Assembly (NCBI RefSeq): GCF_050122995.1
Contig: NZ_JBNLIA010000016.1
Span: 1 to 64,000 of the forward strand
Direction: 5' to 3'
Length of the DNA stretch: 64,000 bases
Origin: Haloparvum alkalitolerans
GTDB lineage: Archaea > Halobacteriota > Halobacteria > Halobacteriales > Haloferacaceae
In this document: one piece after another, positions 8,142-16,113 of the stretch
Layout: the number at the start of each line of letters is the position of its first letter
Position numbering within the stretch: position 1 is the stretch's first letter
Translations under genes and position numbers: made by a program
The notes under the pieces: model-generated
Seen by the model: only the letters and a program-made list of their open reading frames with translations
Told to the model about the DNA's origin: nothing
Databases searched by the model: none

Positions 8142-8147
8142 TTATAT
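8142..8147 (+). promoter_or_regulatory. TATA box of candidate structured RNA
   Basis: TTATAT is a good haloarchaeal TATA box. It lies 28 bases before GGGCAG at 8170, which begins a strongly paired non-coding segment. A second AT-rich site, CATAAATATC, lies at 8091-8100. Confidence 0.5.
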
Positions 8148-8169
8148 CGGACCGGCCGTACATGTTGGT

Positions 8170-8275
8170 GGGCAGATCCCACTGACATGCACCCGACCGG
8201 TTCGCCGGTCCTCCCAAGCCTGCCCATGTGTGAGCACGGCGTGCCGGAGACGGCACGCGACCTTGTCTGTCTCTC
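8170..8275 (+). ncRNA. Candidate structured RNA with tetraloop hairpins
   Basis: GGGCAG (8170-8175) pairs with CTGCCC (8220-8225), closing a domain. Inside it, GACCGG (8195-8200) pairs with CCGGTC (8205-8210) across a TTCG tetraloop. Next, GCGTGCCG (8239-8246) pairs perfectly with CGGCACGC (8251-8258) across GAGA, a GNRA tetraloop. CCTTGTCTGTCTCTC follows as a pyrimidine-rich tail. Pairing also extends outward (ACAT/ATGT just outside the first stem). The promoter at 8142 is correctly placed for transcription to begin at 8170. The segment lies in a 480-base gap with no credible gene. It is not tRNA, 5S or recognisable SRP RNA. Confidence 0.55.
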
Positions 8276-8400
8276 GCGTCGGATCCCGCTCCGGCGCCTC
8301 TCTCTCTCCGTCGCCAGCGGATCGCGTACCGGTTGCGTCGACCGCCGTGGGCCGCGTCCGCGGGCGACCTCCCGATCTTCGCGACGGCTCGACCGACGGA

Positions 8401-8419
8401 GCCCCGGCTCCGTCGGGGC
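8401..8419. terminator. Hairpin near the 3' side of the torD gene
   Basis: GCCCCG and CGGGGC pair around GCTCCGT. The hairpin lies beyond the stop of the minus-strand chaperone gene and after the tandem repeats, so it could help end that transcript; it has no long T run. Confidence 0.3.
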
Positions 8420-8431
8420 ACAGAAAGAACG

Positions 8432-8476
8432 GCGGTCAGATCAGAAGCAGCGGTCAGATCAGAAGCAGCGGTCAGA
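8432..8476. repeat. Short tandem repeat, 18-base unit
   Basis: The unit GCGGTCAGATCAGAAGCA occurs twice without change (8432-8449, 8450-8467) and is followed by a 9-base partial copy (8468-8476). It lies 35 bases beyond the stop of the torD-like gene. Perfect identity suggests recent duplication by slippage. Confidence 0.85.
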
Positions 8477-8511
8477 GACGGAGCGCCCGTCCGACTCGCG
8501 CCGCCGACTGC

Positions 8512-9144
8512 TCAGGTCATCGCGTTCGCGATCTCCTCCTCGAAGGCGACGTAGCCGCGCAGCAGGTGCGCGGCCGCCTCGTAGAAGCGCTCGTCGGTGG
8601 TCGTCAGCGTCTCCTCGGCGCAGTCGTCGATCCACTGCGAGAGGTGCTCGTCGTGGAAGACGCGCTGGAAGCCGAACGCCTCCTCGTCGCCGTCCCGCTG
8701 GCGCTCGATGAGGTAGCGCAGGAAGGCGAGTTCGACCGCGACGTGGTCGTTCTCCTCGGGGTACTCCTCCGGGGGGGTCCAGCCCGACGCCCCGTAGGAG
8801 GCCTCCACCTTCGCGAGCCCCTCGCCGCGGAAGTCCGTATCCGTCCGGAAGTAGGTCTCGTGGGGGAGGACCGGCGGCCGCGGGCCGACGAAGACGCGCG
8901 TGTACTCCGGTTCGAGGTCCTCGCGCACGTCGGCGGGGTCGCGACCCTCGTTCTCGGCCGCGAACTCCTCCAACTTCGCGAAGCCGCGGTCCAACTCCTC
9001 GGAGACCTCGCGGTCGGGAACGGTGAACTCGCCCTCCAGCAGCCGCTCCAGCAGCTCCTCGGGCGGGTAGTCCGCGAACGCGTCGATCAGGAAGTTCACG
9101 AGCTCCAGTCGCGCCTCGTACAGCGCGCTCTGGTCGACGCTCAT
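8512..9144 (-). CDS. TorD/DmsD-family maturation chaperone
   Basis: This 210-residue all-helical protein has the TorD/NarJ/DmsD chaperone pattern: a helical N-terminus (ALYEARLELVNFLIDAF), the central EPEYTRVFVGPRPPVLPHET phrase, and AVELAFLRYLIERQ plus FHDEHLSQWIDD. Such proteins bind the Tat signal and apo-form of molybdopterin enzymes until cofactor is inserted. Its start overlaps the stop of the polyferredoxin gene by four bases, so the two are translated together. The divergent neighbour is the Tat-exported formate dehydrogenase, the obvious client. Confidence 0.88.
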   Translation of the reverse strand: MSVDQSALYEARLELVNFLIDAFADYPPEELLERLLEGEFTVPDREVSEELDRGFAKLEEFAAENEGRDPADVREDLEPEYTRVFVGPRPPVLPHETYFRTDTDFRGEGLAKVEASYGASGWTPPEEYPEENDHVAVELAFLRYLIERQRDGDEEAFGFQRVFHDEHLSQWIDDCAEETLTTTDERFYEAAAHLLRGYVAFEEEIANAMT

Positions 9145-11426
9145 CGGTCACCCTCCGGGCCCGCGCCGCGACCTCCGGGGCCGGTGTCGGGGCCGTCGCC
9201 GGAGCCGAACAGCACGCGCGGCCGGCAGTCGTCGCAGTAGTCGAAGATGTTCTGTCCCTCGGGCGCCATGCCGGCGACCACGTCGCCGACCTCCTCCTGA
9301 ACCTTCGCGGCAGAGCCCTCCGAGGCGAACGGCTTGCCGCACATCGCGCACTCGCGCATCGCGCCGTCGAAGACGACGCGCCACGGCTTGCCCTCGTTGC
9401 GCTCCGGGAGCTGGTCGAGGTGGAGGCCCGACTCGACGGTGATGGCGTCCTCGACGCAGCCCTCCTCGCAGAGCCCGCAGTTGACGCAGCGCTCGTGGCT
9501 GAACAGCAGGTCGGCGGTCTCGGTGTCGCGGTGGAGCGCGTCGGTCGGACACATGTTCGAACAGGTGGGCGTCAGCGTGCAGGCGTCCGACACCTCGACG
9601 CTCCCGAAGTCCTTCAGCCCGCGGATCACCTCTCGCTCGGGTTCGACGTGTTCCAGGATCGCCCGCACGCTCTCCAGCGTCCACGCGTGCGAGTCGAAGT
9701 CCGGGTTCGGCCGCGGGCCGAGGTCCGGACCGATAGTGGACGGGCCGCCCTCGCCGGGGGCGTCGCCCGGCACGGTACCGCCGTCGGTGGCGACCGCGTT
9801 CGAGCCGTCGGCGTCGCCCGGGCCCACCTCGATCCGGCCGGTCGCCTCGTGCTCGCCGGCGGGAACCGGCGTCTCCTCGAGCGTCTCGACCACGAACCGG
9901 CCGAGTTCCTCCTCGAAGGCGCCCGGCTCCTCGACCTCGGGCGCGAAGAAGCCGACGCGCTCGCCGAGGCCCAGGTCGCGGGTCGCGCGGTTGAGCCGGT
10001 CGACGAGTTCGGCCTTCGGGTCGGGGCCGGAGTGGAGACACTCGCCGCCGCAGCCGACGATCGCCACGCCGGCCGCGCCCGACGCGAGCGCGTGCATGAC
10101 GTGCCCCTCACCGACCGTGTCCGTGCAGTTCACCTGCACCGGGAGGATCGGCGGGTAGGTCACGTCGTCGCCGCGGGCGGCGCGGCGGCCGAACTCCGAG
10201 AGCGCCTCCGCGGCGCGCTCCGAGCAGACGAACGCCACGACCGGCGTCTCGACGCCCGCCTCGCCCCCGCGACCGAACAGCCAGCCGCCGTCGTCGTCGA
10301 CGGTGGGGGTGACGAGCGCCTCGACCTCGCGGGCGATCCGCTCGTTGGAGGGCTCGCGCAGTTGGACGGCGCCGGTCGGGCACGAGGAGGTGCAGGCGCC
10401 GCAGTTCTGACACGCGGTCTTGTCGAAGGAGACCTCGTCCACGCGCGGGCGCGAGACCGCCTCGTGGGGGCAGGCGTCGACGCACTCCGTACAGCCCTGC
10501 TTGCTGGAGGCGCCGGCCGCGCAGACGTCCATCGCGAGGTCGAGGAAGTCGGGCTTGGAGACGCCGCCGAGCAGGGAGGTGACCGCGGAGACGGTGCCGG
10601 CGTCGACCGGCCCGGTGTAGAAGCCGACGCGGCCGCCGCGCGCCTGCCGGGTCGCGGCCGGCCAGACGACCTGGTCGGCCGCGATCTCGCGTGCGGTGCC
10701 GTCGACCGCGATGGCGTCGACCGGGCAGCACTCCTCCCAGTCGCCGCGGGGCGCGTCGGGGTCGATGTCCACCGGGCGCGCGGTCATGTGCTCGTCGGGG
10801 CCCTGCTTCAGACACTTCATACAGGAGATGCAGTCCTCGGTGACGCCGGCCTGCAGTTCGACGCGGAAGTCGCCGAACTCGCCCTCGACGCCGACCGGCC
10901 GCCCGCGCTCGACGGTCACCTCGTCGAGGTCCGGGGCGTCCGAGAGGTCCTCGCCGTCGGCCACGAGCGTCACGTCCGCCTCCTCGGCGAGCGCGACCGC
11001 GGCCTCGGCGTCGCCGACGACCAGCACGTGGCTCCCGGCCTCCTGCGTGTGGTTCCCGGGGGCGGCCTCGTGGGCCATCCCGGCGGCCGCGGCGTTGACC
11101 ATGCGGGCGGTCTTGTCGGTCGCGGCCGACTCCTCGTGGACCCAGCCGGCGCCCTCGCGCTGGTCCACGAACTCGACCGCGTCGGGGTGGACGCCGAGTT
11201 CGGTCGCCGTGTCTCGGATCCGGTCCTGCGCGGCCGGCTCCGGGCACGTGACGACGAGCTCGTCGAGGTCGCGCTCGTCGACGACCGCGGCGAGCCCGTC
11301 GAGCCCGTCCCCGCAGAGCATGCTGGAACTCGCCGCGACGTCGACCCCCTGGACGCCCTCGCGGGCCTCCTCCAGGTCGATGTCACAGGAGTCCGCACAC
11401 GAGCAGACGAAGGTCCCTGTCCTCAT
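9141..11426 (-). CDS. Polyferredoxin with MvhD/FlpD-like domain (hydrogenase iron-sulfur subunit family)
   Basis: This 761-residue predicted cytoplasmic protein has many Fe-S sites: an N-terminal CSCADSC (8-14) and Cys38/Cys61; CISCMKC (199-205) with later CCP; CTECVDACP (312-320); CQNCGACTSSCP (339-350); CTLTPTCSNMCP and CVNCGLCEEGC after residue 600; and CXXC pairs near the end. Residues about 395-515 (VAFVCSERA, VQVNCTDTVGEGHVMHAL, GCGGECLHS) match MvhD/FlpD, the subunit that links hydrogenase or formate dehydrogenase to heterodisulfide reductase-type flavoproteins. No signal peptide or membrane segment is seen. It pairs with the torD-like gene and lies divergent to the formate dehydrogenase genes. 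Its electron partners are unknown. Confidence 0.82.
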   Translation of the reverse strand: MRTGTFVCSCADSCDIDLEEAREGVQGVDVAASSSMLCGDGLDGLAAVVDERDLDELVVTCPEPAAQDRIRDTATELGVHPDAVEFVDQREGAGWVHEESAATDKTARMVNAAAAGMAHEAAPGNHTQEAGSHVLVVGDAEAAVALAEEADVTLVADGEDLSDAPDLDEVTVERGRPVGVEGEFGDFRVELQAGVTEDCISCMKCLKQGPDEHMTARPVDIDPDAPRGDWEECCPVDAIAVDGTAREIAADQVVWPAATRQARGGRVGFYTGPVDAGTVSAVTSLLGGVSKPDFLDLAMDVCAAGASSKQGCTECVDACPHEAVSRPRVDEVSFDKTACQNCGACTSSCPTGAVQLREPSNERIAREVEALVTPTVDDDGGWLFGRGGEAGVETPVVAFVCSERAAEALSEFGRRAARGDDVTYPPILPVQVNCTDTVGEGHVMHALASGAAGVAIVGCGGECLHSGPDPKAELVDRLNRATRDLGLGERVGFFAPEVEEPGAFEEELGRFVVETLEETPVPAGEHEATGRIEVGPGDADGSNAVATDGGTVPGDAPGEGGPSTIGPDLGPRPNPDFDSHAWTLESVRAILEHVEPEREVIRGLKDFGSVEVSDACTLTPTCSNMCPTDALHRDTETADLLFSHERCVNCGLCEEGCVEDAITVESGLHLDQLPERNEGKPWRVVFDGAMRECAMCGKPFASEGSAAKVQEEVGDVVAGMAPEGQNIFDYCDDCRPRVLFGSGDGPDTGPGGRGAGPEGDR

Positions 11427-11738
11427 TGCCCTCGAGTTACCGACTCAGCGGCATAGACCTTGCCCCCTCGGCCGGCCTGTCCGCGAAGAGTTTATAAGCC
11501 CCTGAGAAACCGTGACATACTGTCGGTTTGCTTATCATTCTCCGTGCTGTCGGCCGGTTTTGCCGGATGGTCCCCCGTCCGTGGTGGCAAAAGATTAATA
11601 ACCGAGAGTCCGTGCCTCGGAACGCATGCTAGGCGCGCCGACGCGACCGCAGCGACCGGACGGAGCGGGGGGCGGCGCGGACGCCGCCGTATCCCGCGGC
11701 TGCCGGGGTCGATCGTGCGAGCGCGCGAGGCAGCAGCC
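11427..11738. promoter_or_regulatory. Divergent promoter region between polyferredoxin and formate dehydrogenase
   Basis: The 312-base gap holds AT-rich TATA candidates: TTTATAAG near 11490, readable on the minus strand for the polyferredoxin gene, and AAAGATTAATAA near 11590 for the formate dehydrogenase operon. The latter would give a leader of over 100 bases. That leader contains a perfect hairpin, GGCGGCG (11671-11677) with CGCCGCC (11682-11688). A long leader is uncommon in haloarchaea, so regulation at RNA level is possible. Confidence 0.5.
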
Positions 11739-14700
11739 ATGAGTACATCCGAACCAGTAACCATCGACCTCGACCGACGCTCGTTCATGAAGGCGTCCGC
11801 GCTCGCCGGCGCGGTCGCCCTCGGGGGCGGCGCGACGGGACAGGTCCTTGGCCAAGACGAAGAAGAGTCCGGCATCGGCGACGACGCCGAGACCAGCAAA
11901 GTCATCTGTAACTACTGTTCGATCGGCTGCGGGTTCAAGGCCGTCAAGGAGGGCGACGCGTTCGTCGGCCAGGAGCCGTGGCACGAGAACCCGCTGAACA
12001 ACGGGTCGCTCTGCTCGAAGGGCGCCGGCATCCTCGAGACGGAGCACTCGCCGCGCCGCCTCAAGCACCCGATGCGCAAGGAGGACGGCGAGTGGAAGAA
12101 GGTCTCGTGGGACGAGGCGTACACGCAGATCGCCGAGACCTACGAGGAGACCGTCGAACAGTACAGCCCCGAGAGCGTGATGTTGCTCGGCTCCGCGCAC
12201 CACTCCAACGAGGCGGCCTACGCCTCCCGGAAGTTCGCGGCGTTCCTCGGGACCAACAACGTGGACCACCAGGCGCGCATCTGTCACTCCACGACCGTCA
12301 CCGGCCTCGCGAACACGTGGGGCTACGGGGCGATGACCAACACGATCAACGACTACCGCAACTTCGACCTGCTCATCATCATCGGGCAGAACCCCGCGGA
12401 GGCCCACCCGGTCGTGATGCAGCACATCCTGGAGGGGCAGAAGCGCGGCGGCACCGTCGTCTCCATCGACCCGCGGTTCACGAAGACCTCGGCCCACGCC
12501 GACCACTACTACCGGATGCGGCCCGGGACGGACGTGGCGATCATGATGGGCCTGGTCAACTACATCCGCGAGCAGGGCGAGCTCGACCAGGAGATGCTCG
12601 ACGAGCGCGTCATGGGCTGGGACGACGTCGAGCCGGAGCTCGGCCAGTACGACCTCGAGACCGTCTCCGAGCTGACGTGGATCGGCGAGGACGAACTCGC
12701 CGAGCTCGGCGACCTGATGATCGAGAACAAGCCCAACATCCAGATCGAGTGGGCGATGGGCGGGACCCAGCACAACAACGGGACCCAGAACATCCGCTCG
12801 TACGCGCTCACGTCGCTGGCGACCGGCTCCGCGGCCCGCTCGGGCGGCGGCCTGCAGGTCATGCGCGGCCACGCGAACGTGCAGGGCGCGACCGACCTCG
12901 GCGTCGAGTCGTCGATCCTGCCCGGCTACTACGGCGTCGGCGCGCCCGGCTCGTGGCAGCACTGGACCAACGTCTGGAACCGGAGCCCGTGGACCTCCGG
13001 GGACATCTCGGCCCAGGAGCTCCACGACGACTACTTCGCCACGATGGACGCGGAGACGTACGAGCTGATCAACGGGGAGCCGCCGTCGTCCGACCGCGAT
13101 GCGAGCTTCCCGGACACCGACGGGAACATGATGTTCCACCGCGGTCTGACGGTGGCCCGCTGGTACGAGGCGGCGCTCGAACAGGAGGACCGCCTGCTTG
13201 AGTCGGAGCTCTACCAGCCGGACCCGGTGAAGATGGCCTTCTACTGGGGCCACTCCGCGAACTCCATCTCCGAGATGGACAAACAGCGGAAGGCGATGGA
13301 GGCGCTCGACCTGCTGGTGGTCGTCGACGTGTTCCCCTCGGTCGCGGGGACACTCTCGAAGGAGGACAACGTCCTCCTGTTGCCGGCCTCCAGCCAGTAC
13401 GAGCACGTCCGCACCCTGACGAACACGCACCGCTCGGTGCAGTGGTCCGAGCGCGTCGCGCCGCCGGGCCACAACTCCAAGCCCGACCTCCAGATCTTCC
13501 AGGAGCTCGCCGACTACCTCGGCTTCGGCGAGCACTTCGACTGGGGGACCGGCAACGAGATCCACAACGGGCGCTCCTCCTACGAGGACGCGCTCCGCGA
13601 GATCAACCTGGGGACGCGCTCCATCGGCTACCAGCAGCCGCCGGAGAAGCTCCAGCAGCACGCCGAGTACGACTGGGCGTTCAACACGGAGACGCTCCGG
13701 GCCGACAAGCCCGGCCTGCCCGTCTCCGGCGACTACTGGTCGCTCCCGTGGCCCTACTGGGGCGGCGACCACCCCGGGACGCCGATCATCTGGACGTCCG
13801 ACCGGGACCCGCGCGAGGGCGGTCACGACTTCCGGGCCAGTTGGGGCGTGCAGGCCCCGACGCCCGAGGAGTGGGACGCCATGGCGACCGACAAGGAGTA
13901 CCCGATGCAGGAGACGTACGACGCCGAGGGCGAGGAGGGGCTCAACATGCTTCGAGACTCCTTCGAGCCCGACTGGTGGGACGGCGAGATCCAGGGCGTC
14001 CCCCAGTACCCGGCGTTCACGACGACGCTGCCGGACGACATCACCGAGCCGGACCAGCCGTCGCTCCCGCAGGAGTACGCGCTCCGCGAGGACACGTCGC
14101 CGTACGACGCGGCCGTGGAGCTCAACGAGAACTACGGCCACAACCACGACCTCGACTGGTGGGAGCAGTACGACTTCGCGCAGCCGGACGCGCCGACGGG
14201 GCGCGGCCGGGCGCGCGCGGTCGTCTGGAACTTCCTCGACACCGTGCCGGTCCACCGCGAGCCCATCGAGAGCCCGCGGGCGGAGTTCGTCCAGGAGTGG
14301 CCCGCCAACGGCCAGCAGCACAACTTCTGGCGGCTCGACCAGAACAACGCCGACGTCCAGGAGCAGGCGATGCGCGAGCTGGACGGCGTCAGCGACGACG
14401 CCCAGCAGATGATCCTCACGTCCGGCCGGCAGGTCGAGCATCAGGGCGGCGGCGCCGAGACGCGGAACAACCGCCTGACGGCCGACCTCCAGCCGCACAT
14501 GTACGCGGAGATCCATCCCGAGATCGCCGAGGAGATGGACCTGGTCGGCGGCGAGGACCACGTCATCATCCACCCGACGAACCAGGGGAAGAGCTCGATC
14601 CTGGTGAAGGCGAAGGTGACGCACCGCCCGAACCAGGAGGAGATCTTCCTCCCGTACCACTGGGGCGGCGTCTTCGCCGGCCAGAGTCAGGTCGACCAGT

Positions 14701-14954
14701 ACCCCGAAGGGGCCAAGCCGATGGCCATCGGGGACTCCGCCAACATCGTCACCGCGTCCGGCTTCGACGTGGAGACGCAGATGCAGGAGACGAAGGCCGG
14801 GATGGTCACCATCGAGAAGGCCACCGAGGCCCGCATCGAGGAGTACGGGATGGAGTTCATCGACTACCCGCAGGACGAAGACCGGCTCGGGCTCCAGAAA
14901 GGCTACGACGTGCGTGATTGGGACATGAACGAACAAGCGTTCGGAGACGACTGA
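11739..14954 (+). CDS. Formate dehydrogenase catalytic subunit, Cys-type, Tat-exported
   Basis: This 1071-residue molybdopterin oxidoreductase begins with a Tat signal, RRSFMK at residues 13-18 and a hydrophobic stretch ending near 38. A [4Fe-4S] site follows (Cys57, Cys60, Cys64, Cys92). The active-site phrase ARICHSTTV places Cys182 and His183 where formate dehydrogenases carry selenocysteine or cysteine followed by histidine; the downstream NTWGYGAMTN is also formate-dehydrogenase-like. A molydopterin dinucleotide-binding domain closes the chain. It oxidises formate to CO2, predicted on the outer membrane face. The ATG at 11739 is just before the Tat motif. Fe-S and cytochrome genes follow directly. 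A related oxidoreductase with another substrate remains possible. Confidence 0.85.
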   Translation: MSTSEPVTIDLDRRSFMKASALAGAVALGGGATGQVLGQDEEESGIGDDAETSKVICNYCSIGCGFKAVKEGDAFVGQEPWHENPLNNGSLCSKGAGILETEHSPRRLKHPMRKEDGEWKKVSWDEAYTQIAETYEETVEQYSPESVMLLGSAHHSNEAAYASRKFAAFLGTNNVDHQARICHSTTVTGLANTWGYGAMTNTINDYRNFDLLIIIGQNPAEAHPVVMQHILEGQKRGGTVVSIDPRFTKTSAHADHYYRMRPGTDVAIMMGLVNYIREQGELDQEMLDERVMGWDDVEPELGQYDLETVSELTWIGEDELAELGDLMIENKPNIQIEWAMGGTQHNNGTQNIRSYALTSLATGSAARSGGGLQVMRGHANVQGATDLGVESSILPGYYGVGAPGSWQHWTNVWNRSPWTSGDISAQELHDDYFATMDAETYELINGEPPSSDRDASFPDTDGNMMFHRGLTVARWYEAALEQEDRLLESELYQPDPVKMAFYWGHSANSISEMDKQRKAMEALDLLVVVDVFPSVAGTLSKEDNVLLLPASSQYEHVRTLTNTHRSVQWSERVAPPGHNSKPDLQIFQELADYLGFGEHFDWGTGNEIHNGRSSYEDALREINLGTRSIGYQQPPEKLQQHAEYDWAFNTETLRADKPGLPVSGDYWSLPWPYWGGDHPGTPIIWTSDRDPREGGHDFRASWGVQAPTPEEWDAMATDKEYPMQETYDAEGEEGLNMLRDSFEPDWWDGEIQGVPQYPAFTTTLPDDITEPDQPSLPQEYALREDTSPYDAAVELNENYGHNHDLDWWEQYDFAQPDAPTGRGRARAVVWNFLDTVPVHREPIESPRAEFVQEWPANGQQHNFWRLDQNNADVQEQAMRELDGVSDDAQQMILTSGRQVEHQGGGAETRNNRLTADLQPHMYAEIHPEIAEEMDLVGGEDHVIIHPTNQGKSSILVKAKVTHRPNQEEIFLPYHWGGVFAGQSQVDQYPEGAKPMAIGDSANIVTASGFDVETQMQETKAGMVTIEKATEARIEEYGMEFIDYPQDEDRLGLQKGYDVRDWDMNEQAFGDD

Positions 14955-14956
14955 CA

Positions 14957-15637
14957 ATGTCAACAAACGACTCCGGGGCGCGGATGAGCGACGGTGTGAT
15001 GAGCACCGGCGAGGGCATGCGGATCTTCCCCGACGTCGAGGCGTGTATCGACTGCGGGTCGTGTGTCGTCGCGTGCAAACGCACCTACGACGTCCCCAAC
15101 GACGAACAGCGTATCGACATCTCGACCATGCTCGAAGGGCAGGAGGGTGCCGAGGGGTACAACGCCCGCCAGACGGCGGCGCTCTCGGAGGGGCAGAGCC
15201 CCGGCGAGACCTCCCTGCCGATGCAGTGTTACCACTGTGAGAACGCACCCTGCGTGTCGGTCTGTCCGACCAACGCGCTCCAGAAGAACGACGACGGCTT
15301 CGTGTCGGTCACCGACGACCTCTGTGTCGGCTGCCAGTACTGCCTGTCCGGCTGTCCGTTCGGCGCGCCGCAGTTCCCCGACAGCGAGGGGACGATCACC
15401 TCCGAGGTGTTCGGCACCGGCGGCGTGATGGACAAGTGTACGGGCTGTCGCGAGCGCCAGCACGCCTCGAAGGGACCGGCCTGCGCCGAGGAGTGCGCGA
15501 CCGACGCCATCCTCGTCGGCTCGACCGGCGACATCGTCGACGAGCTCGACAAGCGCGACAGTGGATCGTTCTTCAACGAGACCGCCCTGAACATCATCTT
15601 CGGGGAGGAAGAGGCGGAAATGTTCGACAGACTATGA
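14957..15637 (+). CDS. Formate dehydrogenase iron-sulfur subunit (four-cluster ferredoxin type)
   Basis: This 226-residue protein has four Cys clusters of the FdnH/DmsB/NrfC type: CIDCGSCVVACK, CYHCENAPCVSVCP, CVGCQYCLSGCP and CTGCRERQ with CAEECATDA. It carries electrons from the molybdopterin subunit to the cytochrome b. It has no signal of its own, so it would be exported attached to the Tat-bearing catalytic subunit. It starts two bases after the catalytic subunit ends and its stop overlaps the next start by four bases, so the operon is tightly coupled. Confidence 0.9.
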   Translation: MSTNDSGARMSDGVMSTGEGMRIFPDVEACIDCGSCVVACKRTYDVPNDEQRIDISTMLEGQEGAEGYNARQTAALSEGQSPGETSLPMQCYHCENAPCVSVCPTNALQKNDDGFVSVTDDLCVGCQYCLSGCPFGAPQFPDSEGTITSEVFGTGGVMDKCTGCRERQHASKGPACAEECATDAILVGSTGDIVDELDKRDSGSFFNETALNIIFGEEEAEMFDRL

Positions 15638-16113
15638 GCGACGATCCAACCACCGACGGCGCGGACGGCGGCGACGAGCCGGCGGCCGACGCCGACGGTC
15701 ACGGCGGCGCGGAGTCGACCGACGGGGCGGACGGAGGCGGCGGGCTGAGCGACGACGCGGCGCTGCTCGTCAGCGCGGTCGTCGGGCTGCTCGTGGCGAG
15801 CGGCTCCGTCTGGTACGTCGGTCAGCAGGGGGTCTGGTTCGAGGCGCTCCAGCGCGTGCGGCCGACCGTCTCCGGCGGCGGCGTCGGCTCGAGCTGGGTG
15901 TACGGCGTCAGCGGCGAGACGCTCGAGATCGCCCTGCTGAACGGCGCGATCAAGCTGATCCACATCGCGGACATCGTCCTCGGGGCGTTCATCCTCGTGC
16001 TGCTGTTCATCCACTGGGCGGCGTTCCACCGGCTCGCGGCGCGGATGCAGCCGCCCGCGGGCAGCGAGGAGCCGAGCCGCGAGGCCGCGGTGACCGACGG
16101 GGGGGAGCGATGA
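15634..16113 (+). CDS. Small membrane protein of the formate dehydrogenase operon
   Basis: This 159-residue protein has an acidic disordered N-terminus (about residues 1-40, DGADGGDE-type) and two likely membrane helices: DAALLVSAVVGLLVASGSVW and IADIVLGAFILVLLFIHW. A short basic-acidic tail ends the chain. It starts at an ATG overlapping the Fe-S subunit stop and overlaps the cytochrome b start. Its position suggests an accessory or anchor subunit of the complex. I do not recognise a named family. Confidence 0.75.
   Translation: MSDDPTTDGADGGDEPAADADGHGGAESTDGADGGGGLSDDAALLVSAVVGLLVASGSVWYVGQQGVWFEALQRVRPTVSGGGVGSSWVYGVSGETLEIALLNGAIKLIHIADIVLGAFILVLLFIHWAAFHRLAARMQPPAGSEEPSREAAVTDGGER

Noticed and set aside
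8041..8511. SRP RNA or RNase P RNA for the structured gap
   Set aside because: The conserved core motifs of both RNAs are absent in this stretch, and it is too short for RNase P.
12276..12300. Selenocysteine-type formate dehydrogenase
   Set aside because: The active-site codon is TGT (Cys182), so the enzyme is the cysteine form.
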